NCBI RefSeq assembly: GCF_003122085.1 | Contig: NZ_QEXV01000007.1 | Span: 1-64,000 of the forward strand | DNA: 64,000 bases | From: Marinicauda salina | GTDB lineage: Bacteria > Pseudomonadota > Alphaproteobacteria > Caulobacterales > Maricaulaceae | Direction: 5' to 3' | In this document: piece by piece, positions 1-9,076 of the stretch | Position numbering within the stretch: the first letter of the stretch is position 1 | How the letters are laid out: the number at the start of each line of letters is the position of its first letter | Translations under genes and position numbers: made by a program | Notes under the pieces: generated by a model | Databases searched by the model: none | What the model was told of the DNA's origin: nothing | What the model saw: the letters and a program-made list of their open reading frames with translations, nothing else

Positions 1-42
1 GGGGTGGCCCCGGGGGGGGCCAAGTCGCGGGCCGGACCGGCG

Positions 43-77
43 CCCCCCACCCCGACCCTCCCCCGCGGGGGGAGGGA
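43..77. repeat. C/G-rich palindromic intergenic repeat, copy A
   Basis: A C-rich arm (CCCCACCCCGACCCTCCCC) is followed by a G-rich arm, forming a strong hairpin just before pgk. The same unit recurs near 37.8, 53.8, 54.0, 56.6 and 56.7 kb, always between genes, with a diverged form at 59.8 kb. It looks like a REP-type dispersed element. Whether it acts as a terminator, mRNA stabiliser or protein site cannot be told from sequence. Confidence 0.7.
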
Positions 78-121
78 GACCGGGGTCAGGCGACGGCCCG
101 GAACGAGAGGATGAAGAGCGC

Positions 122-1309
122 ATGATCCGCCGCATCGAGGACGCCGACGTCGCCGACAAGACCGTCCTGGTCCGCGTCGATTTCAACGTGCCCATGCGCG
201 ACGGCGTGGTCGCCGACGACACGCGGCTCAAGGCCGCGCTGCCGACGATCAATCATCTGCGCTCGAAGGCGGCCAAGGTGGTGCTGATCGCGCATTTCGA
301 CCGGCCCAAGGGCGTGCGCGTCCCCGAGATGAGCCTGAAGCCCGTCGTCGCGCCGCTCTCGGAGCTCCTCGCCGCGCCCGTGGCCTTCGCCGAGGACTGC
401 GTCGGCGAAGCCGCCGAGCGCGCCGTCGCGAAGCTCGCCGCGGGCGAGGTGCTGCTGCTGGAGAACACCCGTTTCCACGCCAGCGAGGAGGCCAACGATC
501 CCGACTTCGCCGCCGCGCTCGCCGGCCTGGCCGACCTCTACGTGAACGACGCCTTCTCGGCGGCCCACCGCGCCCACGCCTCGACCGAGGGCGTCGCGCG
601 CATTCTCACAGGCTATGCGGGCTTCGCCCTGCAGCGCGAGATCGATCATCTCACCGCGGCGCTGGAGGCGCCGAACCGCCCGGTGCTCGCCGTCGTCGGC
701 GGGGCCAAGGTCTCGACCAAGATCGATCTGCTGAAGAACCTGGTCAAAAAGGTCGACCGGCTCTTCGTCGGCGGGGCGATGGCCAACACCTTCCTCGCCG
801 CCAAGGGTCATGACGTGGGCGCGAGTCGCTGCGAGCCGGACCTCGTGGACACCGCGCGCGACATTATCGACGCCGCCGGCGCGGCGGGCTGCGCGCTGCT
901 CTTGCCCGTCGATCTGGTCGTGACCAAGGAGTTCAAGGCCCACGCCGAGCGGCGCGTCGCGCAGGCCGACGACATCCGGTCCGACGAGATGGCGCTCGAC
1001 TGCGGCCCGGAGACGGTCGACCTGCTCGCCGATGCGATCGCCGCGGCGCGCACGCTGGTCTGGAACGGCCCGATCGGGGCCTTCGAGACGCCGCCCTTCG
1101 ACACCGCCACCGTGGAGGCGGCGCGCTTCGCCGCGGCGCGGGCGCGCGATCACGGCCTGACGGCGGTCGCCGGTGGCGGCGACACGGTGGCCGCGCTCAA
1201 CCACGCCGGCGCGGCGGAGGATTTCACCTTCGTCTCGACGGCCGGCGGCGCCTTCCTCGAATGGCTGGAAGGCAAGACGCTGCCGGGCGTCGCCGCGCTC
1301 GAAGACTGA
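122..1309 (+). CDS. pgk: Phosphoglycerate kinase
   Basis: A 395-residue cytosolic enzyme, a normal length for the family. It interconverts 1,3-bisphosphoglycerate plus ADP with 3-phosphoglycerate plus ATP in glycolysis and the Calvin cycle. The N-terminal signature VLVRVDFNVP is at about residues 15-24. The substrate-binding His and Arg lie in AHFDRPKG, where most homologs have SH-x-GRP. The lysine motif GGAKVSTKID, the nucleotide-binding stretch WNGPIGAFE, and the C-terminal GGGDTVAAL and STAGGAFLE motifs are all present. The aldolase gene follows 71 bp downstream on the same strand, consistent with one transcript. The identification is secure. Confidence 0.98.
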   Translation: MIRRIEDADVADKTVLVRVDFNVPMRDGVVADDTRLKAALPTINHLRSKAAKVVLIAHFDRPKGVRVPEMSLKPVVAPLSELLAAPVAFAEDCVGEAAERAVAKLAAGEVLLLENTRFHASEEANDPDFAAALAGLADLYVNDAFSAAHRAHASTEGVARILTGYAGFALQREIDHLTAALEAPNRPVLAVVGGAKVSTKIDLLKNLVKKVDRLFVGGAMANTFLAAKGHDVGASRCEPDLVDTARDIIDAAGAAGCALLLPVDLVVTKEFKAHAERRVAQADDIRSDEMALDCGPETVDLLADAIAAARTLVWNGPIGAFETPPFDTATVEAARFAAARARDHGLTAVAGGGDTVAALNHAGAAEDFTFVSTAGGAFLEWLEGKTLPGVAALED

Positions 1310-1380
1310 GAGGACTTGACCGCGCCGGCCGGGGACGCGATCCATCGGCCGTCGCCGACGGGAAGGGAGGGGGAGCCCCC

Positions 1381-2400
1381 ATGGACATCGACCAGCTGAA
1401 CGAAACCGCGCTGCGCATGGCCGCGCCGGGCAAGGGCATTCTCGCCGCCGACGAATCCACCGGCACCATCGCCAAGCGTTTCAAGTCGATCGGCCTGGAA
1501 TCCACCGAGGAGGCCCGCCGCGACTGGCGCGAGATGCTGTTCCGCACCGAGCCGGCGATGAACCAGCGCATCTCCGGCGTGATCCTCTATGACGAGACGA
1601 TCCGCCAGAAGGCCGAGGACGGAACGCCGCTTCCCGAGATCATCGCCAACGCCGGGGCCATTCCGGGCATCAAGGTCGATACCGGCGCCAAGCCGCTCGC
1701 CGGCTCGCCCGAGGAGAAGGTCACCGAGGGCCTCGACGGACTGCGCGACCGGCTCGCCGAGTATTACGAGCTCGGCGCGCGGTTTGCGAAATGGCGCGCC
1801 GTGATCGGCGTCGACGCCGACGAGATGCCGTCGCAGTACTGCGTCGACGTCAATGTCCATGCGCTGGCGCGCTACGCGATGCTCTGCCAGGAGGCCAACA
1901 TCGTCCCGATCGTCGAGCCCGAGGTCCTGATGGACGGCGATCACGACATCGAGCGCTGCTACGAGGTCACCGAGTTCGTGCTCAAGCGGCTCTACCAGGA
2001 GCTGTTCGACCACGGCGTCGTGCTCGAGGGCACGGTGCTCAAGCCGAACATGGTCGTCTCCGGCAAGGACTGCCCCGAGCAGGCCGGCGTCGAGGACGTC
2101 GCCGACATGACCATCCAGTGCCTGCTCAACGCCGTGCCCGCCGCCGTGCCGAGCATCGCCTTCCTGTCGGGCGGCCAGTCGGACATCGACGCCACGGCGC
2201 ATCTCAACGCCATGACCGCCGACCACGACCTGCCCTGGCTGCTCACCTTCTCCTACGGCCGCGCCCTGCAGGCCGCCCCGCTCAAGGCCTGGGGCGGGAA
2301 GAAGGCGAACGTCGAAGCCGCCCAGGCCGCGTTCAACCACCGCGCCGAGATGAACGGCCTGGCCACGCTGGGCGAGTGGAAGGAAAGCCTGGAGAAGTAG
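1381..2400 (+). CDS. fba: Class I fructose-bisphosphate aldolase
   Basis: A 339-residue Schiff-base aldolase that splits fructose-1,6-bisphosphate into DHAP and glyceraldehyde-3-phosphate. The start is the ATG after a GGGAGGGGG-like Shine-Dalgarno; an upstream in-frame extension only reads through the pgk 3' end. The class I hallmark PGKGILAADESTGTIAKR is at about residues 16-33. The Schiff-base lysine is K221 in GTVLKPNM, and K137 in FAKWRAV matches the second active-site lysine. No class II zinc motif is present. It follows pgk, so the two are probably co-transcribed. Confidence 0.97.
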   Translation: MDIDQLNETALRMAAPGKGILAADESTGTIAKRFKSIGLESTEEARRDWREMLFRTEPAMNQRISGVILYDETIRQKAEDGTPLPEIIANAGAIPGIKVDTGAKPLAGSPEEKVTEGLDGLRDRLAEYYELGARFAKWRAVIGVDADEMPSQYCVDVNVHALARYAMLCQEANIVPIVEPEVLMDGDHDIERCYEVTEFVLKRLYQELFDHGVVLEGTVLKPNMVVSGKDCPEQAGVEDVADMTIQCLLNAVPAAVPSIAFLSGGQSDIDATAHLNAMTADHDLPWLLTFSYGRALQAAPLKAWGGKKANVEAAQAAFNHRAEMNGLATLGEWKESLEK

Positions 2401-2529
2401 GCGGGGCCGTAAACTTCGAGGATCACCTCGCGCCTCTCGGCAAGAGTAGAGTAGGCCCCTCCGCTTGCTATCGACGCTCGGTCGCTTCACGATTGCTCAT
2501 CTCGACGAGATGTGCGGAAGCGCGTTTCA

Positions 2530-3147
2530 ATGATGACGGTCGGCATCCGAATCCGGTGGGTGATCTTGGCGATCGCGATCACTCTACCAGCGTTGGCGTT
2601 CGCTTGGTACTGGATCGCTGGCTCGGCCGGCTTCTTGATTTTTCTGTTCGTCTACCTTGCCGTACCAGCCGCTGTCGCCGTCGCCGCCGCACTATGTTTG
2701 GCCGGCTACGTCGCTTTGCGCGAACGAACCATTCGCGGGGTCGCGCCCCTGCTGACGCTGAGCGCGGCGATAGCGTCCCTCTTCCTCATTCCGTTCAGCA
2801 CGCTGAGCATGCGCACGGATTTCGCGCTGAAACGCGCCGGCATGGAGGATGTTGTCCGCGATATCGCGCTTGACGGTGGTCCCGGGGAGGTATTGCTCGG
2901 CAGACGTCGATTGACCGCCGGCGACCGCTGGCTTGTCTCAGGCGAAAGCATTTTTGCAATGCCGACCGAATGCGGCGTGATGGTTTTTTTCCCCACCTTC
3001 TTTGGCGTTCCTGACGGAGCGGCGGGATTCCTGTACGCACCGCCCTGCGCGGTTCCGAGTGATTTCCCCGGGGAACGGTTCGGCGTGGGAAGGTGGTCGG
3101 TGCAATCCCTGCCTGCCGAGGGTTGGCACCGCATATCAGGGACGTGA
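2530..3147 (+). CDS. Uncharacterised membrane protein
   Basis: I do not recognise this 205-residue protein. Two or three hydrophobic helices fill the first third (ILAIAITLPALAFAWYW, then FLIFLFVYLAVPAAVAVAAAL), with another near LLTLSAAIASLFLIPF. A soluble C-terminal part with two cysteines follows (TECGV, PPCAV). I chose the ATG at 2530 because GGAAG lies 9 nt upstream; a GTG at 2512 is the alternative. Codon use is visibly less GC-rich than in pgk and fba, and no functional partner is adjacent, so it may be a recently acquired orphan. A strong hairpin follows the stop. Confidence 0.7.
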   Translation: MMTVGIRIRWVILAIAITLPALAFAWYWIAGSAGFLIFLFVYLAVPAAVAVAAALCLAGYVALRERTIRGVAPLLTLSAAIASLFLIPFSTLSMRTDFALKRAGMEDVVRDIALDGGPGEVLLGRRRLTAGDRWLVSGESIFAMPTECGVMVFFPTFFGVPDGAAGFLYAPPCAVPSDFPGERFGVGRWSVQSLPAEGWHRISGT

Positions 3148-3164
3148 GCGGCGAGCCCGAGAAA

Positions 3165-3199
3165 GACGAAACCCCGGAGCGGCGCTCCGGGGTTTCGTC
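3165..3199. terminator. Long perfect stem, terminator after the membrane protein gene
   Basis: A perfect 16-bp stem (GACGAAACCCCGGAGC and its complement) closes a 3-nt loop 18 bp after the stop of the upstream gene. A short T run (GTTT on the plus strand, TTTC on the minus strand) flanks it on each side, so it may work in both directions. Confidence 0.75.
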
Positions 3200-3220
3200 G
3201 TTTCATGCGCCGGAAAAGGA

Positions 3221-3254
3221 AAACGCCCGCAGCTGAGGGGGACTGCGGGCGTTC
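3221..3254 (-). terminator. Rho-independent terminator of rpmE
   Basis: An 11-bp stem (AACGCCCGCAG with CTGCGGGCGTT) has a 10-nt loop. Read on the minus strand it is followed by TTTTCCTTTT. It lies about 65 bp beyond the rpmE stop codon. Confidence 0.8.
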
Positions 3255-3318
3255 CTTAAAAGGCCTCGGCCGAGCGTAGTATGGCTCTGACGCCCCGTGA
3301 TGAGGGGGGGAGGGGCGC

Positions 3319-3540
3319 TTAGACGCCGAAGCCTTTGAACTTGTCCTTGAAGCGCGAGACGCGTCCGCCGCGGTCGACCAGGTGCTGCGTCCCGCCCGTC
3401 CAGGCCGGATGCGTGCGCGGGTCGATGTCGAGCGTGATCGTCGCGCCCTCCTGACCATAGGTGGAGCGCGTCTTGAACTTCGTGCCGTCCGTCATCACGA
3501 CCTCGACCGTGTGATAGTCGGGATGAATGTCCTTTTTCAT
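3319..3540 (-). CDS. rpmE: Ribosomal protein bL31
   Basis: A 73-residue component of the large ribosomal subunit. It begins [10 protein letters not shown] and keeps the family signature HPAWTGG. It has no cysteines, so it is the zinc-independent form, as is common in alphaproteobacteria. The start is fixed by the conserved N-terminus; a longer in-frame reading adds about 48 unrelated residues. A minus-strand terminator follows. Confidence 0.97.
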   Translation of the reverse strand: MKKDIHPDYHTVEVVMTDGTKFKTRSTYGQEGATITLDIDPRTHPAWTGGTQHLVDRGGRVSRFKDKFKGFGV

Positions 3541-3739
3541 GACGCGGCTCCGAGCCTTCCTTGTAAGCCGCGGGCGGCCCTTGGGGACCGCCCGCGAAAC
3601 GCATCCTGTGCAAATCGAGCCGCGGTGTATACACCCCGGTTTTGCGCCGCGCAAGACATCGCGGGCGCCGGCGTGAAGGCTCAATGACTTAGCCGATCGC
3701 GCGGTTCGCGAATCCTGTGGAAAACCCGTCGCGTAGCCC

Positions 3740-4756
3740 TCAGCGCGAGGTGAGCTTGAGCTCGATGCGGCGGTTCTGCGCGTTGGCCGACGCGCTGCGC
3801 CCCTCGGCGATGGGGTGATGCTCGCCGAAGCCCGCCGCCATCAGGCGCTGGCTCGGCACGCCGAGCTCCTCGAACCAGTTGATCACCGACAGGGCGCGCT
3901 CGGTCGACAGCTCCCAGTTCGAGTCGAACGGCGCGTTCGGCCCGAGCGGGACCGGGTCGGTGTGGCCGTCGACGCGGACCACCCACTCGATGTCGGTCGG
4001 GATCTCGTCCTCGAGCTGGATGATGGCGTTGGCGATCGGCACCAGCGACTGGCGGCCCTCCTGCGACAGCGTCGCCGACGCCGAGGCGAACAGCACGTCG
4101 GTCTCGAACACGAAGCGGTCGCCGACGACCCGGACGCCCGAGCGGTCGCCCAGAATGTCGATCAGCCGGCCGAAGAACTCCGAGCGGAAACGCGCCAGCC
4201 GGGCGACCTCGCTGGCGAGCGCCGCGTTCAGCCGTTCGCCCAGATTGACGATCTCGGATTCAAGCTCGGCCTCGCGCTCCTCGGCGGCCTGGAGCGCCTC
4301 GTTCAACCGGGCGAGCTCCTCGCGCAGCGCGGCCATCTGGTTGTTGAGCCGCGTGATCGTCGCCTGGGCCTCTTCGTTCAGCTCTTCCTCCTCGGCGAGG
4401 CTCTCGCTCGCCGCGGCGAGCCGCGTCTCCAGCTCGTCGATCTGCGCGGTCATCGCGGCGTTGGCGTCGGTGAGCGACTCGTTCTCCTCGGTCAGCTCCC
4501 GCACCCGCAGGCTCAGCCGCTCGTTCTCGCTCTCGGCGAGATTGAGTTCCTCGGCGAGCGAGGCGAGCCGGGCGTTCAGGTTCGCCAGCTGCTCGTCGCG
4601 GCCCGACAGCGCCTGGGACAGCGCGAACTGGCCGGCGGTGAACACCGCCAGCAGGAAGATGATCACCAGCAGCAGCGTCGCCAGCGCGTCGACGAAGCCC
4701 GGCCAGTAATCGCCGGAGTCGCCCTCGCGCATGTGGATGTGGCGCGGCAGGCTCAT
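3740..4756 (-). CDS. MotB/OmpA-like peptidoglycan-binding membrane protein
   Basis: 338 residues in three parts. A single N-terminal helix (about 19-42) carries an aspartate in [17 protein letters not shown], placed like the proton-binding Asp of MotB. A long, highly charged coiled coil follows (about 45-190). The C-terminal OmpA-like domain (about 200-335) has the peptidoglycan-binding region VDGHTD and NRRIEL. The gene starts 7 bp after the MotA/TolQ-like gene, so the pair probably forms an ion-driven inner-membrane motor anchored to the cell wall. Similar pairs occur widely in alphaproteobacteria outside flagellar loci (from memory). The cellular role is unknown. Confidence 0.85.
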   Translation of the reverse strand: MSLPRHIHMREGDSGDYWPGFVDALATLLLVIIFLLAVFTAGQFALSQALSGRDEQLANLNARLASLAEELNLAESENERLSLRVRELTEENESLTDANAAMTAQIDELETRLAAASESLAEEEELNEEAQATITRLNNQMAALREELARLNEALQAAEEREAELESEIVNLGERLNAALASEVARLARFRSEFFGRLIDILGDRSGVRVVGDRFVFETDVLFASASATLSQEGRQSLVPIANAIIQLEDEIPTDIEWVVRVDGHTDPVPLGPNAPFDSNWELSTERALSVINWFEELGVPSQRLMAAGFGEHHPIAEGRSASANAQNRRIELKLTSR

Positions 4757-4763
4757 CGCGGCG

Positions 4764-5771
4764 TCACTCTCCGTCCCCGCCGCGGCCGCGGCCCATGCGC
4801 GCCTGGGCCTCGAGCGAGCGGATCAGCACCTTGATCTCGTCGCGCAGCATGCGCGCGGCCTCGCGCTGGCTTTCGGCGGCGTCGTCGGCGAAGCGCGCCA
4901 GCGTCGTCTCGAGCTGCTTGTTGTGGCGTTCGAGCACGTGGGAGAGCCGGTCGAGCGTGTCGGCGGTCTGTTCGAGCAGCGCGCCGATATAGGCCGCCGA
5001 GGTCTCCTCGCCGCCGCCCGCGGGTCCGGCCGCGGCCAGCCGCGAGATCGAGGACAGCCATTCCTCGATCTCGTTGTAGAAGCGGTTCTGCGCGCGGCTC
5101 GCCTGCAGCTCGAGAAAGCCGATCACCAGCGAGCCCGCCAGGCCGAACAGCGAGGAGGCGAAGGCCGTGCCCATGCCCTGGATGGGATCCTCGATCGCGC
5201 TCATCAGCGCGGCGGCGTCGGCTTCGCCGCCGCTCGACGTCGCCGAGACCGCGCGCACCGCGTCGCCGACGTCGGAGACCACGAGCAGCAGGCCGTAGAA
5301 CGTGCCCAGCAGGCCGAGAAAGATCAGGAGCCGGCCGAAATAGCGCGTGAAGGCGCCGCTCTCGGCCATGCGCGCGGCGACGGAATCCAGAACCACACGC
5401 GTCGAGGAGGCCGACAGCTGGGCGCGCCCGTCGGCGGCGTCGCTCATCAGCGCGGCCATTGGCGCGATCAGCGCCGGCGGGGCGGGCAGGTCCTCGGGAT
5501 GCTCGCTCTCGCGCAGGCGCATCAGCCAGCGCGCGCTGGGCCCGATCGCGAGCGCCTGCTGGAAGGTGTAGAGGATGCCGATGATCAGCACGCCCACGAT
5601 CACCCCGTTGATCGCGGGATTGGCCTCGAAGGCGTCGATCAGCGGCTGGTGCAGCAGCGCGGCCAGCCCGATGACGGCGGCCAGGAAGACCGCCATCCAC
5701 AAGACGTACTGGCCCGGTCCGGTGAACGTGACCCGGCGGGAGCCGGGCATGGGCGGTTTGCGAGTCGCCAT
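4764..5771 (-). CDS. MotA/TolQ/ExbB-like proton channel subunit
   Basis: 335 residues. Two N-terminal membrane helices (about 20-37 and 56-72) are followed by a cytoplasmic segment and a helix pair. The pair contains FLGLLGTFYGLLLVV and GMGTAFASSLFGLAGSLVIG, the typical channel signature of the MotA/TolQ/ExbB family. The C-terminal tail is a charged helix (AESQREAARMLRDEIKV). It is the first gene of a two-gene operon with the MotB/OmpA-like partner. No flagellar, Tol or Ton gene is nearby, so the energy-using partner process cannot be named. Confidence 0.85.
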   Translation of the reverse strand: MATRKPPMPGSRRVTFTGPGQYVLWMAVFLAAVIGLAALLHQPLIDAFEANPAINGVIVGVLIIGILYTFQQALAIGPSARWLMRLRESEHPEDLPAPPALIAPMAALMSDAADGRAQLSASSTRVVLDSVAARMAESGAFTRYFGRLLIFLGLLGTFYGLLLVVSDVGDAVRAVSATSSGGEADAAALMSAIEDPIQGMGTAFASSLFGLAGSLVIGFLELQASRAQNRFYNEIEEWLSSISRLAAAGPAGGGEETSAAYIGALLEQTADTLDRLSHVLERHNKQLETTLARFADDAAESQREAARMLRDEIKVLIRSLEAQARMGRGRGGDGE

Positions 5772-5882
5772 CGACGAACAGTCCTCAACCAGCGGGATCC
5801 GCGTTCATGGATCACCCTATCCGCCAAGTGAGGCAAGTTTCTTGCCGCAATTAAGGCGGCGGGCCGGTCGTCGCAGCGCCGT

Positions 5883-6677
5883 CTACGCCGCCGCTCCCAG
5901 GCGTTCGCGCAGCAGGCCGATCGTGTGCTCGTTGCCCGCGACGATGTCGCCGGTCTCCAGCACGTCGCCGGTCTCCGCGATCGCGCCGGCGAAGCCGCCG
6001 GCCTCGCGCACGATGACCATGCCCGCGGCGATGTCCCAGGCCTTGAGATCGCGCTCCCAGAAGCCGTCGAAGCGGCCCGCCGCCAGCCAGGCCAGGTCCA
6101 GAGAGGCCGCGCCGTAGCGCCGGATGCCCGCCACGTTGGGCATGACCTGGTGGAGCTCCTTGAGGAAGCGGGCGTGGCCGGACTTGCCGAAGAAGGGCGT
6201 GCCGGTCGCGATCACGCATTCCTCCAGCCGCTTGCGCGCGGAAACGCGCAGGCGGCGGTCATTGGCCCACGCGCCGCGGCCCTTCTCGGCGTGGAACAGC
6301 TCGTCGGTCGCCGGGTTGTAGACGACGCCGGCGATCAGCTCGCCCTCGCGCTCGAGCGCGATGGAGACGGCGAAATGCGGCTGGGCGTGGAGGAAGTTGA
6401 GCGTGCCGTCGAGCGGGTCGACGATCCAGCGATGCGTCTTGTCCGTGCCCTCGACCTCGCCGCGCTCCTCCATCAGGAAGCCGTAGCCCGGCCGGGCGTG
6501 GGAGAGCGCCTCGAACACGATCTCCTCGGCGCGGTGGTCGGCCGCGGATACGAAATCCGCCGGGCCTTTCTTCGAGACCTGGAGGTGCTCGACCTCGTTG
6601 AAGTCGCGCGCCAGCTTGCGGCCCGCCTTGCGGGCCGCGTCGGTCATTACGCGCATGAGGGCGGAGGGAGCGGCCAA
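5883..6677 (-). CDS. suhB: Inositol-1-monophosphatase family protein (SuhB-like)
   Basis: 264 residues. The Mg-dependent phosphatase motifs are clear: WIVDPLDGTLNF for metal binding and WDIAAGMVIVREAGG near the C-terminus. The expected reaction is hydrolysis of inositol-1-phosphate or a related sugar phosphate; SuhB proteins also bind the transcription machinery in some bacteria. The start is a TTG 3 bp after the efp stop. It is kept because family members usually include the SALxxVM-like segment that an ATG start at 6656 would lose. It forms an operon with efp. The exact substrate is uncertain. Confidence 0.88.
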   Translation of the reverse strand: MAAPSALMRVMTDAARKAGRKLARDFNEVEHLQVSKKGPADFVSAADHRAEEIVFEALSHARPGYGFLMEERGEVEGTDKTHRWIVDPLDGTLNFLHAQPHFAVSIALEREGELIAGVVYNPATDELFHAEKGRGAWANDRRLRVSARKRLEECVIATGTPFFGKSGHARFLKELHQVMPNVAGIRRYGAASLDLAWLAAGRFDGFWERDLKAWDIAAGMVIVREAGGFAGAIAETGDVLETGDIVAGNEHTIGLLRERLGAAA

Positions 6678-6679
6678 GA

Positions 6680-7246
6680 CTAGTCCGCGCGGCGCACGTA
6701 GCCGCCGTCCTCGGTCGCCACGACGATACGTTCGCCGACGCCCACGAAGGGCGGAACCTGGGTGCGGATCCCGCCCTGGAGCATGGCGGGCTTGAAGGAG
6801 TTCGCCGCGGTCTGGCCCTTGATCACCGGCTCGGTGTCGGTGACCTCGAGCTCGACATGCTGGGGCAGTTCGAAGCCGATCGGCTTGTCCTCGTGGAACT
6901 CCACCGTGACCATCATGCCGTCGGTGAGATAGGCGGCGCGCTCTTCGCCCACGAACTCGATGGGAAGCGCGATCTGCTCGTAGGTCTCGGTGTCCATGAA
7001 GTGGAGCATGTCGCCCTCGGCGAACAGGAACTGGTGATCCTTCTGCTCCAGGCGCACGCGCTCGACCTTGTCGGCGGCGCGGAAGCGCTCGTTGAGCTTG
7101 CGCCCGTCAATGAGGTTCTTCAGCTCGACCTGGGCGAAGGCGCCGCCCTTGCCGGGTTTGACGTGCTCGGTCTTCACCGCGACCCACAGCGAGTCCTGGT
7201 GCTTGAGCACGTTGCCGGGTTTGATTTCGTTGCCGTTGATCTTCAT
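6680..7246 (-). CDS. efp: Elongation factor P
   Basis: 188 residues with the three-barrel EF-P architecture, beginning [16 protein letters not shown]. It relieves ribosome stalling at polyproline stretches. The loop KPGKGGAF places K33 where E. coli EF-P is beta-lysylated at K34, so modification by EpmA/EpmB is plausible, but those genes are not in this window. The C-terminal [16 protein letters not shown] is typical. It is the first gene of a two-gene operon with the inositol monophosphatase. Confidence 0.97.
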   Translation of the reverse strand: MKINGNEIKPGNVLKHQDSLWVAVKTEHVKPGKGGAFAQVELKNLIDGRKLNERFRAADKVERVRLEQKDHQFLFAEGDMLHFMDTETYEQIALPIEFVGEERAAYLTDGMMVTVEFHEDKPIGFELPQHVELEVTDTEPVIKGQTAANSFKPAMLQGGIRTQVPPFVGVGERIVVATEDGGYVRRAD

Positions 7247-7365
7247 CGCGATGGGTCCTGGATGCGGTCGCCGTCTGCGGCGGCGCGGGCGCGCTGGCGG
7301 CGCAGCCCGGGGTCGGGCGCTCGTTTAACAGCGGGCGGGCGGACCGGCAAGCAGGCCGCGCGGCG

Positions 7366-7875
7366 TCACGCCGCCAGTCGAACGGCCCGCGCCAGCGCGC
7401 TCATCAGCCGGCGCGACCAGCCGAGGCCGAACGTGTCGAAGCTGGAGAGTCCGGCGTAGAACGCCATGCGGCGCGCCGCGGTCTCCTCGACGATCCGGCC
7501 CGGGTCGGCCGCGTTGGCCGCTCCGAGCGTCACGGGGCCGACAAGCCCGTCATCGGGCACCCCGACGGCGCGCTGCAGCAGCTTCACCGCCCGGCCGACG
7601 CCGTGATTGACCGCGCCGTCGAAGGTGAGGAAGCCGATCGGAGCGGGCATCGCGCCGCAATGCGCCGCATCCCAGTAGCGGGCGCGATAGATGGCGGCGG
7701 CCTCGTCGCGCGTGAGGGCCCTGACGTCGGACACGCTCGCATCGCCGCCGCGCCAGTCCGCGAGGGTCCGGAGGGTGATCCCCATGTTCGTCGCGCCGCC
7801 GGGGTCGTCGGGATGGTCGACGAAGCCGCCCTCCCATTCGAGCACGTGATCGAGGGCGTGTTCGAAAGCGCTCAT
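7366..7875 (-). CDS. Glycoside hydrolase family 108 N-acetylmuramidase-like protein
   Basis: 169 residues from the ATG at 7875; a GTG 21 nt upstream is the alternative. The N-terminus carries the family motif EGGFVDHPDDPGGATNMGIT, with the likely catalytic Glu at residue 15. The C-terminal part (KLLQRAVGVPDDGLVGPVTL) matches the putative peptidoglycan-binding half. There is no signal peptide. Such proteins occur as phage-type endolysins and as host secretion activators (ZliS-like). No phage gene is adjacent, so a chromosomal muramidase is more likely. Confidence 0.85.
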   Translation of the reverse strand: MSAFEHALDHVLEWEGGFVDHPDDPGGATNMGITLRTLADWRGGDASVSDVRALTRDEAAAIYRARYWDAAHCGAMPAPIGFLTFDGAVNHGVGRAVKLLQRAVGVPDDGLVGPVTLGAANAADPGRIVEETAARRMAFYAGLSSFDTFGLGWSRRLMSALARAVRLAA

Positions 7876-7942
7876 CGCCGGCCCCGTTCCTCGCACGGCC
7901 TGCGAGAATAGGCCCGCCGGGGCGCCCCGGGGAGAAGACGGC

Positions 7943-9076
7943 CTAGAAGCTGCCGGCCGCGGCCATCGCCTCGGATTCGATGCGCGCGACCGCCGTCTCG
8001 GGCAGGGCCCGTTCGAGGGCGGCCTGCAGCCGCTGGCGGTCGGGATTGTCGACGACGGCCTCCTCGCGGGTGAAGCCCGCGCGGCGCACCCAGAAATAGG
8101 CGCGCTCCAGATCGCGGGTCACGCCGTCGCCGGTGGCCAGCGCGTAGGCGAGGATGAACTGCGCCTCGGGATCGCCGGCTTCGGCGCCGCGCCGCGCCCA
8201 GCTCGCCGCGCGCTCAGGCTCCGGCGGCGCGTCGCCGACGCCCTGGAACAGCAGGAAGGCGTGGCGGCCCATGGCTTCGGGCAGGCCCAGCTCGGCGGCG
8301 ATCTGGATCAGCTCGGCGCCGCGGGCGGGGTCGGCGGGTCCGCCGTCGCCGGCGCGGTACATCAGCCCGGCCTCCATCGCCGAGGCGGCGTCGCCGGCGC
8401 GGCCGGCGCGCTCGTACCAGGGGCGGGCGCGGGCGGGGTCGCGCGGGCCGTGGGGCCACTGGTCGAGCGCGATCGCGTACTCGCGATAGGCGTCGCTGAG
8501 CCCGGACTCGGCGGCGAGCCGGAACCAGTCGAGCGCGACCGAGGCCGCGCCGGGATCGCCGCGCTCCTTGATGTAGAGGGCGTATTCCAGCGCGCCGCGC
8601 GGGTCGCCGAGCTCGGCGGCCTGGCTCAGGAACTCGCGCGCCTGCCAGCTCGACAGCCCGCCGCGGCCGGCTTCGGCCAGGCGCGCGAGGATGACGAGCG
8701 CGTCGGGCTCGCCCATGTCGGCGGCGCGCTGCAGCCAGCGCACGGCGGCTTCGTCGTCGGGCTCGCCGGCCAGGCCGTGCAGGCGGATATGGCCCGCCAG
8801 CGTCGCGCCGCGCGCTTCGCCGCCCGCCGAGGCGCGCTGGGCATGAAGCAGGGCGGAGTCGTAGTCGCCGGCGGTGTAGGCGGCCGAAGCCCGCGCCATG
8901 GCGGTGTCGGTGAGCGAGCGGCCTTCCACGGCGTCGGCCGTGTGATCGCGCTCGATCTCCTCGGCGAGCGAGGGCGGCAGCTCGGGCGCGGTCTGCGCCG
9001 AAGCCGGGGCGAGGCTCAGGACAAAAGCTGCGAGAAGGCCCGCACCGCCGCTTCCGGTCCGTCGGGATGCGACCAC
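7943..9076 (-). CDS. Secreted Sel1-repeat (SLR) protein
   Basis: 377 residues. An N-terminal signal peptide (RR, then GLLAAFVLSLAPASAQ) precedes a chain of Sel1/TPR-like repeats, for example AVRWLQRAADMGEPDALVIL and ASWARRGAEAGDPEAQFILA. Such repeats are protein-interaction scaffolds, probably periplasmic here. The only start that keeps the signal peptide is the GTG at 9076, which puts the first 61 bp inside the 3' end of thiE. There is no ATG in this frame between that GTG and the signal cleavage site. The function is unknown. Confidence 0.8.
   Translation of the reverse strand: MVASRRTGSGGAGLLAAFVLSLAPASAQTAPELPPSLAEEIERDHTADAVEGRSLTDTAMARASAAYTAGDYDSALLHAQRASAGGEARGATLAGHIRLHGLAGEPDDEAAVRWLQRAADMGEPDALVILARLAEAGRGGLSSWQAREFLSQAAELGDPRGALEYALYIKERGDPGAASVALDWFRLAAESGLSDAYREYAIALDQWPHGPRDPARARPWYERAGRAGDAASAMEAGLMYRAGDGGPADPARGAELIQIAAELGLPEAMGRHAFLLFQGVGDAPPEPERAASWARRGAEAGDPEAQFILAYALATGDGVTRDLERAYFWVRRAGFTREEAVVDNPDRQRLQAALERALPETAVARIESEAMAAAGSF

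Noticed and set aside
3740-5771. Zorya-type anti-phage system
   Set aside because: A MotA/MotB-like pair is present, but no ZorC, ZorD or ZorE helicase/nuclease gene adjoins. The pair looks like the common alphaproteobacterial housekeeping version.
7366-7875. Prophage remnant around the GH108 muramidase
   Set aside because: No holin, spanin, tail or integrase gene is near, and composition matches the host.
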